Origin: Palsa-744 sp963734815
GTDB taxonomy: Bacteria; Actinomycetota; Thermoleophilia; Solirubrobacterales; Solirubrobacteraceae
Assembly: GCA_963734815.1 (NCBI GenBank)
Contig: CAVTIH010000001.1
Coordinates: 744,001-808,000 of the forward strand
Length of the DNA: 64,000 bases
Direction: 5' to 3'
The notes under the pieces were generated by a model. The model was given only the letters and a program-made list of their open reading frames with translations. It made no database searches and had not been told where the DNA came from. Both the position numbers and the translations under genes were made by a program. Below, one piece after another: positions 26,304 through 35,199 of this stretch. The first letter of the stretch is position 1. Every line of letters starts with the position of its first letter.

Positions 26304-28184
26304 TCAAGCGCCCGCCTGCAGCGCCGCTTCGATCACCTGCCGTGCGACCGGCGCCGCGCTTTCGCCGCCCGCGCCGTCGCGCACCATCAACACCCCCACC
26401 GCGATCTTCGGATGCAGCGCCGGGGCGAACGCAGCAAACCACGCGTCGGTGTTCTTCGGGCTGTTCTGTTCGGCCGCGCAACTGCTGGATTCGGAGGTGT
26501 GTTCGGAGGATGAGTGTTCTTCGCCTTCGGCGGGCTTCTGTTCGGAGCTTGCATCGCATTGGGCGGGCGTGCTCAGTTCCGCGGTGCCCGTCTTGCCGGC
26601 CACTTCCACCCCGGGGATCGCCGCCGCGGTACCGGTACCGAAGCGCACCACGTCGAGCATCATGCCCCGCACCGTGCGCGCCGTGGCGGCGCTGATCACG
26701 CGCGTGTCGGGGGCGTCCGTCGCACCCGCGCCGCCACCCGCCTCCGATGTGCCCCCCACGATCTCCTGCCCGCTCGTGCCCGACGCGCTGACGAGGCTGG
26801 GCGTCGGGTGGCGCCCGCCGTCGGCGATCGTCGCCGCGACCGTCGCCATCTCCAGCGGGCTCGCCAGCACCTGGTCCTGGCCGATCGCCGTCGAGCCGAC
26901 CGCCAGTTCGCCCTGAATTTGACCGGCCGGTGGGATCATGCTTTCTGCGGCTCCTTCGATCCCGGGGGGGTGGTTGAAGCCATACCTTTCCGCCATCGCC
27001 ACCAGCCGCGCCGCCCCCAGCTTCACGCCCAGCGGGGAGAACACGGAGTTGCACGACACCGCGAACGCCTGCACCAGCGAGCCACCGCATTCCTCGCCGT
27101 TGGCGTTGTGCAGCAGCACCCCGTCCAGCTTTGCGGCGGTTGCGTAAGGGAAGGTGCTGGTGGGGCGCGCGATCCCCGCTTCTAGCACGCCGCTCACGGT
27201 GATCATCTTGAACGTCGACCCGGGCGGCTGCAGCGCGTCCAGCCCGATGCCCGCCACCCCGAGCACCTGTCCGCTGGCCGGTTCCATGGCGATCACCCCG
27301 CCATATTGGCTGCCCAGTGCCGTCACCGCCGCGGTCTGCAGCGCCGGGGAGATCGTGGTGCGCACCGCGCTCCCCGCGTGGGCGCTCGCGTGCGCCAGCA
27401 CCCGGCCGCCGCTCGTGGCCGCCGCGCTGCGCACCGCGAGCAGTTCGCCACCCGGGGTGCCGCGCAGGCGCTCGTCCGCCGCCAACTCCAGCCCGCTCAC
27501 GCCCACGATCGCGTTGGCCGGTACTCCCTCCGCCTCCAGCGCCTGCAGGCGGCTGGAGGGGATCGATCCCACTTCGCCCACAATCGCGCTCGCCGCGGCT
27601 CCCAGCGGCGAGGAGCGCGTCCCGGCGGCGGTGGCGGGGCCCTGCGCCAGCACCGAGCCGTCGCGCGCCAGCAGCGCGGCGCGCGGGGGCAGCGCCGTGC
27701 GCCTGCTCAACAGCTCCCCTTCGCGCAGGCCGGGGAAGGCGAGCGAGCGCGACCATCGCACGCGTGCTTCCCCTTCACGTGGCCCTGGCACGATCGGCAG
27801 CCGGAAACGCTCCGCGAGCGTGCCGAACAGGCGCGTGCGCACCCGTGTAGCCACCACCTCCACGCCGTTGGCGGCGCCCTGCGGGGCTCCCATCACCCGC
27901 TCGCGCTCGGCGGTCGCCGTCATCAGGGCTTCCCTGTACGCCTGCGTGAATTCACTCGGCGACACCGCCCGCTGTGAGGCGGGGGTGAGCTCGCTGTACA
28001 TGCTCGCGTAGTCGCCCCTTGCCCACGCCGCCGCGAAGCTTTGCGCCACGCCCGGAGCGGGCGGCGGGGAGGAGTGCCCGGCCCCCGCGATCGCCCCCGC
28101 CACGAACGCCACGGACGCCAGCATGATCAGAACCCACCCGCCCCGCGCTCGCCGCACGCGGTTGGAGACCGATGTGGCAGTCAA
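26304..28184 (-). CDS. Penicillin-binding protein (class B-like transpeptidase)
   Basis: About 626 residues from a TTG at 28184 with GGAGA six bases upstream; ATGs at 28232 and 28238 would overlap the divergent gene. One membrane anchor is followed by an NTF2-like MecA-N-type domain, a PBP dimerisation domain, and a transpeptidase domain with PGSTFKM (SxxK serine), VSCNSVF (SxN) and AGKTGTAEL (KTG). It should cross-link peptidoglycan outside the membrane. Right after KTG sits a Ser/Glu-rich insert of about 35 residues with two cysteines (about 26440-26560). The divergent partner is a MarP-like protease; in mycobacteria MarP acts on a peptidoglycan hydrolase, so a wall-related pairing is plausible. 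Confidence 0.88.
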   Translation of the reverse strand: MTATSVSNRVRRARGGWVLIMLASVAFVAGAIAGAGHSSPPPAPGVAQSFAAAWARGDYASMYSELTPASQRAVSPSEFTQAYREALMTATAERERVMGAPQGAANGVEVVATRVRTRLFGTLAERFRLPIVPGPREGEARVRWSRSLAFPGLREGELLSRRTALPPRAALLARDGSVLAQGPATAAGTRSSPLGAAASAIVGEVGSIPSSRLQALEAEGVPANAIVGVSGLELAADERLRGTPGGELLAVRSAAATSGGRVLAHASAHAGSAVRTTISPALQTAAVTALGSQYGGVIAMEPASGQVLGVAGIGLDALQPPGSTFKMITVSGVLEAGIARPTSTFPYATAAKLDGVLLHNANGEECGGSLVQAFAVSCNSVFSPLGVKLGAARLVAMAERYGFNHPPGIEGAAESMIPPAGQIQGELAVGSTAIGQDQVLASPLEMATVAATIADGGRHPTPSLVSASGTSGQEIVGGTSEAGGGAGATDAPDTRVISAATARTVRGMMLDVVRFGTGTAAAIPGVEVAGKTGTAELSTPAQCDASSEQKPAEGEEHSSSEHTSESSSCAAEQNSPKNTDAWFAAFAPALHPKIAVGVLMVRDGAGGESAAPVARQVIEAALQAGA

Positions 28185-28222
28185 TGCCGGTCTCCGGTGC
28201 GGATTCTCACGACGCAGAACGG

Positions 28223-28228
28223 TATAGA
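28223..28228 (+). promoter_or_regulatory. -10 box of MarP-like gene
   Basis: TATAGA lies eight bases before the ATG at 28237, which would be the transcript's first codon. This is the reason for preferring that ATG over the one at 28231. Confidence 0.45.
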
Positions 28229-28236
28229 ACATGGGC

Positions 28237-29391
28237 ATGACGACGCTCGATTGGCTGATCCTGCTGTTCGTGCTGACCCTTGGCTTGTTCGGTTTGCGCC
28301 AGGGCTTCATCGTGGGCGCGCTCTCCTTCGGGGGGTTTGCGATCGGCGCGTTCATCGGCACCCGCGTCGGCCCGCTGCTGCTGCCCCAGGGCTCCGCGTC
28401 GCCCTATGCCCCCGCCTTTGGGCTCGTGGGAGCGCTGCTGGCCGGGGCGATCCTCGCCGCCGGCCTGGAGGGGGTGGGCTGGCGGCTGCGACGCACCACC
28501 CTGCTGGTGCCCGGCGCCGGGCTGTTGGATCGGACGCTCGGCGCGCTGCTCAGCGCCGCGGTTGGCCTCGGGGTGGTGTGGATCGTCGCCGCGGTGGCCG
28601 CCCAGATCCCCACCGCCACGCAGCTGCGCGCCGACATCCAGCGCTCGGCGATCCTCAGCGAGCTCAACGCGCTGCTGCCGCCCTCGGGCCCGATCCTCAA
28701 CGCGCTCGCGCGCCTGGACCCGATCCCCTCGCTGCCCGGCCCGCTGCCGGCGCTCACCGCGCCCCCACCCCGGGTCGCCCACGACCCCGCGGTGCTCGCC
28801 GCCTCGCGCAGCGTGGTGCGCGTGCTGGGAACCGCCTGCGGGTTGGCGATCGAGGGCTCGGGGTGGGTGGCGCGGCCCGAAGAGGTGCTCACCAACGCGC
28901 ACGTGGTTGCGGGGGAGAGCGACACCACGGTCGAGGTCGAAGGCCAGCCGCCCGGGCTGCCCGCGCAGGCGATCGCGTTCGACCCGACCTACGACCTTGC
29001 GGTGCTGCGCGTGCCCGGCCTCGCCCTGCCCACGCTGAGCCTCGCGCTCAGCCCTGCCTCTGGCACCGCCGGGGCGATCCTCGGATATCCCGAAAACGGG
29101 CCGTTCGACGTGCAGGCGGGGCGCATCGGGGCCACCGAGCAGGTGCTCACCCAGAACGCCTACGGCCAGGGGTCGGTGTCACGCCTGCTCACGCCGTTGC
29201 GCGGGCTGGTGCGCCCCGGCAACTCCGGGGGGCCGGTGGTGGACGGCCAGGGGACGGTGCTCACCACGGTCTTCGCGGGCACCACGGGGGGCGGGCCGCC
29301 CGGTGGGTACGGCGTCGCCAACGCCACGGTCGCGCGCGAGCTCGAACACGCCGGCGCGTCGGTCGGCACCGGGCCGTGCGACCCCGATTGA
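28237..29391 (+). CDS. MarP-like membrane serine protease (CvpA plus trypsin domain)
   Basis: A 384-residue protein. A CvpA-like membrane domain of four spans (about residues 5-125) is followed by a linker and a chymotrypsin-like protease domain. The triad is visible: His222 (TNAHVVAG), Asp253 (DPTYDLAVL) and Ser330 (RPGNSGGPVV). Cys201 at the start of the protease domain and Cys381 at the extreme C terminus match the disulfide arrangement known for Mycobacterium tuberculosis MarP. MarP is needed for acid and oxidative stress resistance through cleavage of a wall hydrolase; the substrate here is unknown. It is divergent from a penicillin-binding protein and precedes topB on the same strand. 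Confidence 0.87.
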   Translation: MTTLDWLILLFVLTLGLFGLRQGFIVGALSFGGFAIGAFIGTRVGPLLLPQGSASPYAPAFGLVGALLAGAILAAGLEGVGWRLRRTTLLVPGAGLLDRTLGALLSAAVGLGVVWIVAAVAAQIPTATQLRADIQRSAILSELNALLPPSGPILNALARLDPIPSLPGPLPALTAPPPRVAHDPAVLAASRSVVRVLGTACGLAIEGSGWVARPEEVLTNAHVVAGESDTTVEVEGQPPGLPAQAIAFDPTYDLAVLRVPGLALPTLSLALSPASGTAGAILGYPENGPFDVQAGRIGATEQVLTQNAYGQGSVSRLLTPLRGLVRPGNSGGPVVDGQGTVLTTVFAGTTGGGPPGGYGVANATVARELEHAGASVGTGPCDPD

Positions 29392-29400
29392 ACCACCCGC

Positions 29401-29406
29401 TACTCT
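29401..29406 (+). promoter_or_regulatory. -10 box of topB
   Basis: TACTCT lies eight bases before the topB ATG at 29415, with no Shine-Dalgarno in between, suggesting a leaderless transcript. Confidence 0.45.
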
Positions 29407-29414
29407 GAGCCACC

Positions 29415-31907
29415 ATGCCGAAGACCCTCGTGATCGCCGAGAAGCCCTCCGTCGGGCGCGACCTTGCGCGCGTGCTGCCCGGCACCTTCAAGAAGGAGGA
29501 GGGTTGGTTGGAGGCCGAGGAGTACATCGTGACGTGGGCCGTGGGTCACCTCGTGCAGCTCGCCGAACCTGACGAGTACGACGCCAAATACAAGCGCTGG
29601 CGGATCGAGGACCTGCCGATTGTGCCCGACAAGTTCAAGCTCGTGGTGCGCGACGAGCGCTCCAAAAAGCAGATGTCGGTGGTCACCCGCCAGCTCTCGC
29701 GGGAGGACGTCGGCGAGGTGATCAACGCCTGCGACGCCGGCCGCGAGGGCGAGCTGATCTTCGCCTACATCTACGAGAAGGCCGGTTCGACGCTGCCCGT
29801 GCGGCGGCTGTGGCTGAACTCGATGACCAACTCGGCGATGAAAACGGCGTTCGCCTCGCTGCGCCCGGCCTCCGAGGTTGCGCTGCTCGAGCAGGCCGCC
29901 CGCTCGCGCTCGGAGTCCGACTGGATCGTGGGCATGAACGCCACGCGGGCCGCGACGATCCGCCTGCGCACCTCCTTCGACGGGGCCGTCTCGCTGGGGC
30001 GCGTGCAAACCCCGACGCTGGCGATCGTCACCCGCCGTGAGGAGGAGATCAAAGCGTTCGTGCCCGAGCCCTACTGGCTGGTCGACGCGATCTTCGCCGC
30101 CCCCCCGCTGGAGGGGGAGGGGGAGGAGGGGGGAGCTGGGTCAGTTGGTGGCGGTTCCGCGGTGGATGGTGGATCGGATGCCGGTGGTGTGGCAGAGGGG
30201 GGGTCGGCTGGCGACGCGGCTGCCGAGAATGGGTCTGGAGCTGGTGGCGCGGCCACCAAGAATGGGTCTGGGGACGGCGAGGTGGGTGTTCCCGGTGAGC
30301 GTGTCTACACCGGCCGCTTCCACGCCGGCGCCAAACCACGGCTGGCGACCGAGGAGGAAGCCGTCGCGATCGTCGAGGCGTGCGAGGGCAAACAGGCGAC
30401 GATCACCAAGATCGACGTCAAAGAGCAGCGCGAGCGCGCGCCGATGCTGTACGACCTCACCTCGCTGCAGCGCGAGGCCAACACCCGCTTCGGCTTCTCC
30501 GCGCGGCGCACGCTCGGCGCCGCCCAGCGGCTGTACGAGGAGCACAAGGCGCTGACCTACCCGCGCACCAACTCGCGCTACCTCACCAAAGACATGATCC
30601 CTGAGATCAAGCCCACCGCCGAGCTGGTTGGGGCCAACAAGGATTACGCGGCCGCTGCCGCCTACGTCACCTCGCTCGACGTGCTGCCGCTGGGGCGCGT
30701 GGTCGATGACGCCAAGGTGACCGACCACCACGCGATCATTCCCACCCGCACCGAGCACAAAGTCGATCGCATGTCCGACGACGACCGCCGCGTGTACGAC
30801 CTCGCGGTGCGCCGTTTCCTCGCCGTCTTCCACCCCGAGGCGGTGTTTGAGAACACCCGTGTGGAGACGACGATTCCCGCCGCCGGGGGCGCGCGCGCCG
30901 GCAAGTACGTGTTCCGCACCCGCGGCAAGCTGCTGCTTGTGCCCGGCTGGCGTGGCGTCTACGGCCAGGGCGTCGTCGGCGGCGAGCAGCGCACGGGCGA
31001 CGAGGACGAGGGCACCGACCAGATGCTCCCCCGCCTGATCGAGAGCGAGCATGTGCAGACGCGCGAGATCAAGAGCCTCGCCAAGGAAACCAAGCCCCCG
31101 CGCCGCTACTCCGACGCCTCGCTGCTCGGTGCGATGGAGACCGCCGGCAAGCTCGTCGACGACGACGAGTTGCGCGAGGCGATGAAGGAGTCCGGGATCG
31201 GTACTCCCGCCACGCGCGCCGCGATCATCGAGCGTCTGATCACCGTCGGCTACATCGAGCGCGACGGGCGCTCGTTGGTGGCGACCGAGAAGGGCCTCAA
31301 CGTCGTGCGCCTGCTCGGCCGCCACCCCCTCACCTCCCCGGAACTGACGGGGCGGTGGGAGCACCGTCTGGACGCGATCGAGCGGGGGGAGGACTCGCGC
31401 GAGCACTTCATGAAGGACATTGCGGGCTTCGCCGAGGAGACCGTGAAGATGCTGGACCACGCGCTCAAAGACGTCCGCATACCCAAAGCGACCCTTGGGC
31501 CCTGCCCGATTTGCGGGCACCCGATCGTCGAAAACCGCAAGGGCTACTCCTGCTGGGCGCGCAACGATCCCGGCTGCGGCTTCGTGATCTGGAAGTCCAA
31601 AGCGGGCAAGCAGCTGCCGCTCGCCGTCGCCCGCGAGCTGATCCACACCGGCTACACCGCCCGTCCCGTAAGCGGCTTCAAGGGCCGCTCCGGACGCTCC
31701 TTCCGCTCCCATCTCGCGCTCCAGCAGATGCCCGACGGCAAATGGCGCGTGGAGTTCAACGAGGCCTGGGCCAAGGCCGGGGCCAAGCCGCCCGACCAGG
31801 AGACGGTCGCCGGGGAGGCTGGCGCGGAGACGCCCGAGCAGGTGGCGCCCGAGCAGGTGGCGGCCGAGGCCGTGGCCGAGGCGGTTGCCGCGGTCGCCGA
31901 GAGCTGA
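29415..31907 (+). CDS. topB: DNA topoisomerase III-type enzyme
   Basis: An 830-residue type IA topoisomerase of the TopB type. The Toprim domain starts with TLVIAEKPSVGRDLA and carries NACDAGREGELIF (about 105-117); SLGRVQTPTLAIV (about 195) and the active-site Tyr382 in TYPRTNSRYL follow. The C terminus has a four-cysteine ribbon (CPICGHP and CWARNDPGC) and a GYTARPVSGFKGRSGR repeat-like tail. It relaxes or decatenates DNA by single-strand passage. A Gly/Ser/Ala/Asn-rich insert of about 65 residues (about 229-294) interrupts the region between Toprim and active-site domains, and the extreme C terminus is an Ala/Glu/Val-rich tail. It opens the window's DNA-maintenance block. Confidence 0.9.
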   Translation: MPKTLVIAEKPSVGRDLARVLPGTFKKEEGWLEAEEYIVTWAVGHLVQLAEPDEYDAKYKRWRIEDLPIVPDKFKLVVRDERSKKQMSVVTRQLSREDVGEVINACDAGREGELIFAYIYEKAGSTLPVRRLWLNSMTNSAMKTAFASLRPASEVALLEQAARSRSESDWIVGMNATRAATIRLRTSFDGAVSLGRVQTPTLAIVTRREEEIKAFVPEPYWLVDAIFAAPPLEGEGEEGGAGSVGGGSAVDGGSDAGGVAEGGSAGDAAAENGSGAGGAATKNGSGDGEVGVPGERVYTGRFHAGAKPRLATEEEAVAIVEACEGKQATITKIDVKEQRERAPMLYDLTSLQREANTRFGFSARRTLGAAQRLYEEHKALTYPRTNSRYLTKDMIPEIKPTAELVGANKDYAAAAAYVTSLDVLPLGRVVDDAKVTDHHAIIPTRTEHKVDRMSDDDRRVYDLAVRRFLAVFHPEAVFENTRVETTIPAAGGARAGKYVFRTRGKLLLVPGWRGVYGQGVVGGEQRTGDEDEGTDQMLPRLIESEHVQTREIKSLAKETKPPRRYSDASLLGAMETAGKLVDDDELREAMKESGIGTPATRAAIIERLITVGYIERDGRSLVATEKGLNVVRLLGRHPLTSPELTGRWEHRLDAIERGEDSREHFMKDIAGFAEETVKMLDHALKDVRIPKATLGPCPICGHPIVENRKGYSCWARNDPGCGFVIWKSKAGKQLPLAVARELIHTGYTARPVSGFKGRSGRSFRSHLALQQMPDGKWRVEFNEAWAKAGAKPPDQETVAGEAGAETPEQVAPEQVAAEAVAEAVAAVAES

Positions 31908-31980
31908 TCGGCCATCCGCTGGCTCCCGTGGGCCGCTGCAATACCCCCGCGGACCATCGGCGGTTGAAGACAATCAATCT

Positions 31981-32046
31981 TTTTGAGGCCCCTACCAGAA
32001 TCAATTGTCCGCCGGTCACGCCAAATTGGTTAGGGGCGTAAAAGAA
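31981..32046. repeat. Palindromic intergenic element, diverged (copy C)
   Basis: TTTTGAGGCCCCTACC (31981-31996) pairs imperfectly with GGTTAGGGGCGTAAAA (32028-32043), around a 31-base loop. The right arm resembles GGTTTGGGGCCGAAAA of copy B. It occupies the gap between topB and the AddB-like gene, which is otherwise empty. Confidence 0.4.
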
Positions 32047-32115
32047 GAACACTATGTTCCCGGTGTGGTGGTCGATGGTTTGTGGTGTCGGACGGGTGCG
32101 CCACCATAGGCGGCC

Positions 32116-35100
32116 ATGCCGATCACGCTGATCACCGGACCCGCCAACGCCGGGAAGGCCGGAGTGGTGATGGATACCCTCGCTGCCCACCGCGCACGCG
32201 GAGAGCGGCCGTTGCTGGTCGTGCCCACCCACGCCGACGTGGAGCGCTATCGGCGGGAGCTGGGCGAGCGCGAGCTGACCTCCGAGGGGGTGGCGATGCG
32301 GGTTGGCGCAAGAGCTGGCGTGGAGGCCACCCTGGGCCCGCGAGCTCGCGTGGTGCGCTTTCAAGGCCTGCTCGCCGAGACGCTCCGTCGCGCCGGCTCT
32401 GCCGAGCGCCCCCTCGGCCGGTTGGCTCGCGAACGGGCGCTCGCTGTGGTGCTGCGCAACGCAGGCGAAGAGCGCGCCGGAGGGGGTGGGCGTCCTAACG
32501 GCGAGCGCCTGGCGTGGCAGGCGCCCCCCACCGCGGGCGTGGTGCGCTCGCTGGCGACGCTGGTGGGGGAGCTGGAGGTGGAGCGGGTGACGCCCGCACG
32601 CCTGCGCGGGGCGCTTGACGCATGGGCGGCCGTGGACCCCGGGCACGCCCCCCACGCACGCCAGGTGGGGGCGCTGTTCGAGGGGTACCGCCGTGGCTTG
32701 GAGCGGCTGCGACCCGCCCGTGTCAGTCCCGAGCGCCAGGCGGCACTGGCGCTTGACGAGCTGCGGCGCACCCCTGCGATGTGGGGCTCCACGCCGGTGT
32801 TGCTGTACGGATTCGACGACTTCACGCGGCTGCAGCTGGACACGATCGAGACGCTGGGTGGCGTGGTTGGGACGCCGGTGACCGTGTCGCTCACCTACGA
32901 GCCCGGCCGCGTGGCGTTTGCCAGTCGTGGCGACACCTTCCAGCGCCTGCTGCCGCTCGCCGCCGAGCATCTCACCCTGCCGCCGCGCGCCGAGCACTAC
33001 ACGCCCGGCGCCGCGACGGCGCTGCACCACCTGGAGCGCCACATCTTCGAGCTCGACGCTCCCGCGCCCGTGCCCGCGGGAGCGGCGCTGGCGCTGCTGG
33101 AGGGCGGCGGGGAACGCGCCGAGCTGGAGCTGGTGGCGGAGGAGATCCGCGGGCTCCTGAAGCGTGGGGTGCAGCCGGGGGAGATCGCCGTCGCGCACCG
33201 CTCCCCGGAGACGATCGCGGAGCTGTTGGGGGAGGTTTTCCGTGCCCAAAGCATCCCCTTCGCCTTGCGGCGGCGGCTCTCCTTCGTGCGTACCGCCACC
33301 GGCCGCGCGCTGCTGGGCCTGCTGAAAGCTACCTTCCCCGATGCGGCCGACGATGGCAGTGGCTTGGGCGATCTGCTGGCATGGCTGCGCGCCCCCGGAG
33401 TGCTGCGCAGCCAGGAGCTCGTGGACGAGCTGGAGTGGCGCGCGCGGCGTGCCGGAGTAACCGAAGCCGGGGGACACGGGCCTTTGGCCCGAATCCCCGT
33501 TTCGGCCAGCGCAGCGCGGGCACGCGCGCTATGGGAGGTCAAGCACGGGCCACTGGAGACGCTCGAGGAGCTACGAGCGGCGGCGCAGCGCGGCCCCGCG
33601 GCGCTGATCGAGCGCACGGTCGCGGAGCTCGAACGGCTGGGCTTCGCTCCGCAAGCGCCCACCGAGGCGCGCGCGCTGGCAGTTGGGCAAGAGGCCCTGG
33701 AGGAGCTGCGCGAGCTGGCCCGCTCGGCGCCCCAGCTGGCGCCGGACGCGCACGAGCTGATCGGGCTGTTGCGCGGGCTGGAGGTGGTCGTAGGGGAGGA
33801 GCCCTCCGGGATCCCGGGCGCGGTGGCGGTGCTCGACCCGCTCGCTTTGCGCGCGCGCCGGGTGCGTGCGCTGTTCCTGTGTGGCCTGCAGGAGGGCGTC
33901 TTCCCCGCGCCCGCGCGGCCCGAGCCCTACCTCTCCGCGGAGGAGCGTCGGGGGCTCGCGGAAGCCTCGGGGTTGCGCCTGGGGCGGCCTGGGGATGCGC
34001 TCGCGGCGGAGCGCTACCTGCTGTACGCGGCGATCTCGCGTCCGCGCGAGCTGCTGGTGCTGAGCTGGCACACCGCCGACGACGATGGCCGGCCGGCGGC
34101 TCGCTCGCTGTTCGTGGACGACGTCTGCGACCTCTTCACGGGCGATCTGCACGAGACGCGTGTGCGGCGGGCACTCGGCGAAGTCTCTTCGTACGTCCCC
34201 ACCGAACCCGGTGCCCGGCCGGAGGAGGGGATCGGACCGCTGCGCGATCCGCGCGTGCTGGCCGACCTGGGCGAGCGCCGGCTGTGGTCGGCGTCCGGCT
34301 TGCAATCGTGGGCCGGCTGCCCGGTGCAGTGGTTTGTGGAGCGCATGCTGGGCGCGCGCGACCTCGAGCCCGAGGCCGAGCCGCTCGCGCGCGGAGGCCT
34401 CGCGCATGCGGCACTGCGTCAGACGCTCGACCGTCTGCGGGAGGACACCGGCTCGGCCCGTCTCACTACCGAGCGGCTGCCCCGCGCGCGAGCGCTGCTG
34501 CACGCGGCACTGACCGAGCACGAGCGTAAGCATCCGCTGTCCACGATCCCCGAGCGCATCCCCGGGGTGCGCCGGCGTCTGGAGGCCGACCTGGAGCGCT
34601 ACCTCGAGCATGCCGCTGAGTGCGGTGATCGCGTGGAGGGCATTCAACAGCTTGATCTGGCGCAGCAAGACTCTCCGAGCCGGCTGGAGCCGACCTATCT
34701 CGAGCTGCCTTTCGGCTTCCCGGAGCAGTCGCATGGGATGCCCCCGCTGGACCTCGGCGACGGTGTGTTGGTGCGGGGCTTCATCGACCGCGTGGACCTC
34801 GCGCCGGGCGGCGAGGCGGTGGTGTACGACTACAAGAGCGGCTCCCCCACTCCACCCGACAGGTGGCTCAGCGAGCGCAGCTTCCAGATCGCGGTGTACA
34901 TGCGCGCGGTGGAGCAGTTGTTGGGTGCGCGCGTGGCGGGCGGCTTCTACCAGCCGCTCTCCGGCCGCGACCTGCGCGCGCGGGGTGTGCTGGCGGCGCA
35001 AGAGGGCGTGACGCTCGAGTGCGTGCGGGGCGACGCTCGCCCGGCCGCGGAGGTGCGGGAGCTGGTTGGGGCGATTGTCGCCGCGGCCCGCACCGCCGCC

Positions 35101-35199
35101 GCCGAGGCGCGCGCGGGGCAGTTGGAGTCGCGGCCCGCCACCTGCGGGTTCGGTGGCAGCGGATGCATGTACCCGTCGATCTGCCGGTGCGACCGTTGA
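32116..35199 (+). CDS. AddB-like helicase/PD-(D/E)XK nuclease
   Basis: A 1027-residue protein with the AddB layout. The N-terminal Walker A region reads ITGPANAGKAG, where the usual Thr/Ser after GK is Ala, so ATP hydrolysis is doubtful. A degenerate helicase core follows, with LFLCGLQEGVFP (about 592-603). The C-terminal RecB-type nuclease shows GFIDRVDLAPGG and VVYDYKSG, its metal-binding Asp and D.K residues. Cysteines in WAGCPVQWF and in the final CGFGGSGCMYPSIC suggest the AddB iron-sulfur staple. With the overlapping AddA-like helicase it should resect double-strand breaks for recombination. No Shine-Dalgarno is evident. Confidence 0.82.
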   Translation: MPITLITGPANAGKAGVVMDTLAAHRARGERPLLVVPTHADVERYRRELGERELTSEGVAMRVGARAGVEATLGPRARVVRFQGLLAETLRRAGSAERPLGRLARERALAVVLRNAGEERAGGGGRPNGERLAWQAPPTAGVVRSLATLVGELEVERVTPARLRGALDAWAAVDPGHAPHARQVGALFEGYRRGLERLRPARVSPERQAALALDELRRTPAMWGSTPVLLYGFDDFTRLQLDTIETLGGVVGTPVTVSLTYEPGRVAFASRGDTFQRLLPLAAEHLTLPPRAEHYTPGAATALHHLERHIFELDAPAPVPAGAALALLEGGGERAELELVAEEIRGLLKRGVQPGEIAVAHRSPETIAELLGEVFRAQSIPFALRRRLSFVRTATGRALLGLLKATFPDAADDGSGLGDLLAWLRAPGVLRSQELVDELEWRARRAGVTEAGGHGPLARIPVSASAARARALWEVKHGPLETLEELRAAAQRGPAALIERTVAELERLGFAPQAPTEARALAVGQEALEELRELARSAPQLAPDAHELIGLLRGLEVVVGEEPSGIPGAVAVLDPLALRARRVRALFLCGLQEGVFPAPARPEPYLSAEERRGLAEASGLRLGRPGDALAAERYLLYAAISRPRELLVLSWHTADDDGRPAARSLFVDDVCDLFTGDLHETRVRRALGEVSSYVPTEPGARPEEGIGPLRDPRVLADLGERRLWSASGLQSWAGCPVQWFVERMLGARDLEPEAEPLARGGLAHAALRQTLDRLREDTGSARLTTERLPRARALLHAALTEHERKHPLSTIPERIPGVRRRLEADLERYLEHAAECGDRVEGIQQLDLAQQDSPSRLEPTYLELPFGFPEQSHGMPPLDLGDGVLVRGFIDRVDLAPGGEAVVYDYKSGSPTPPDRWLSERSFQIAVYMRAVEQLLGARVAGGFYQPLSGRDLRARGVLAAQEGVTLECVRGDARPAAEVRELVGAIVAAARTAAAEARAGQLESRPATCGFGGSGCMYPSICRCDR

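Noticed and set aside
30141..31973. Long open frame antisense to topB (about 600 codons)
   Set aside because: Antisense shadow of a GC-rich gene; no recognisable domain, and it would start in the intergenic repeat.
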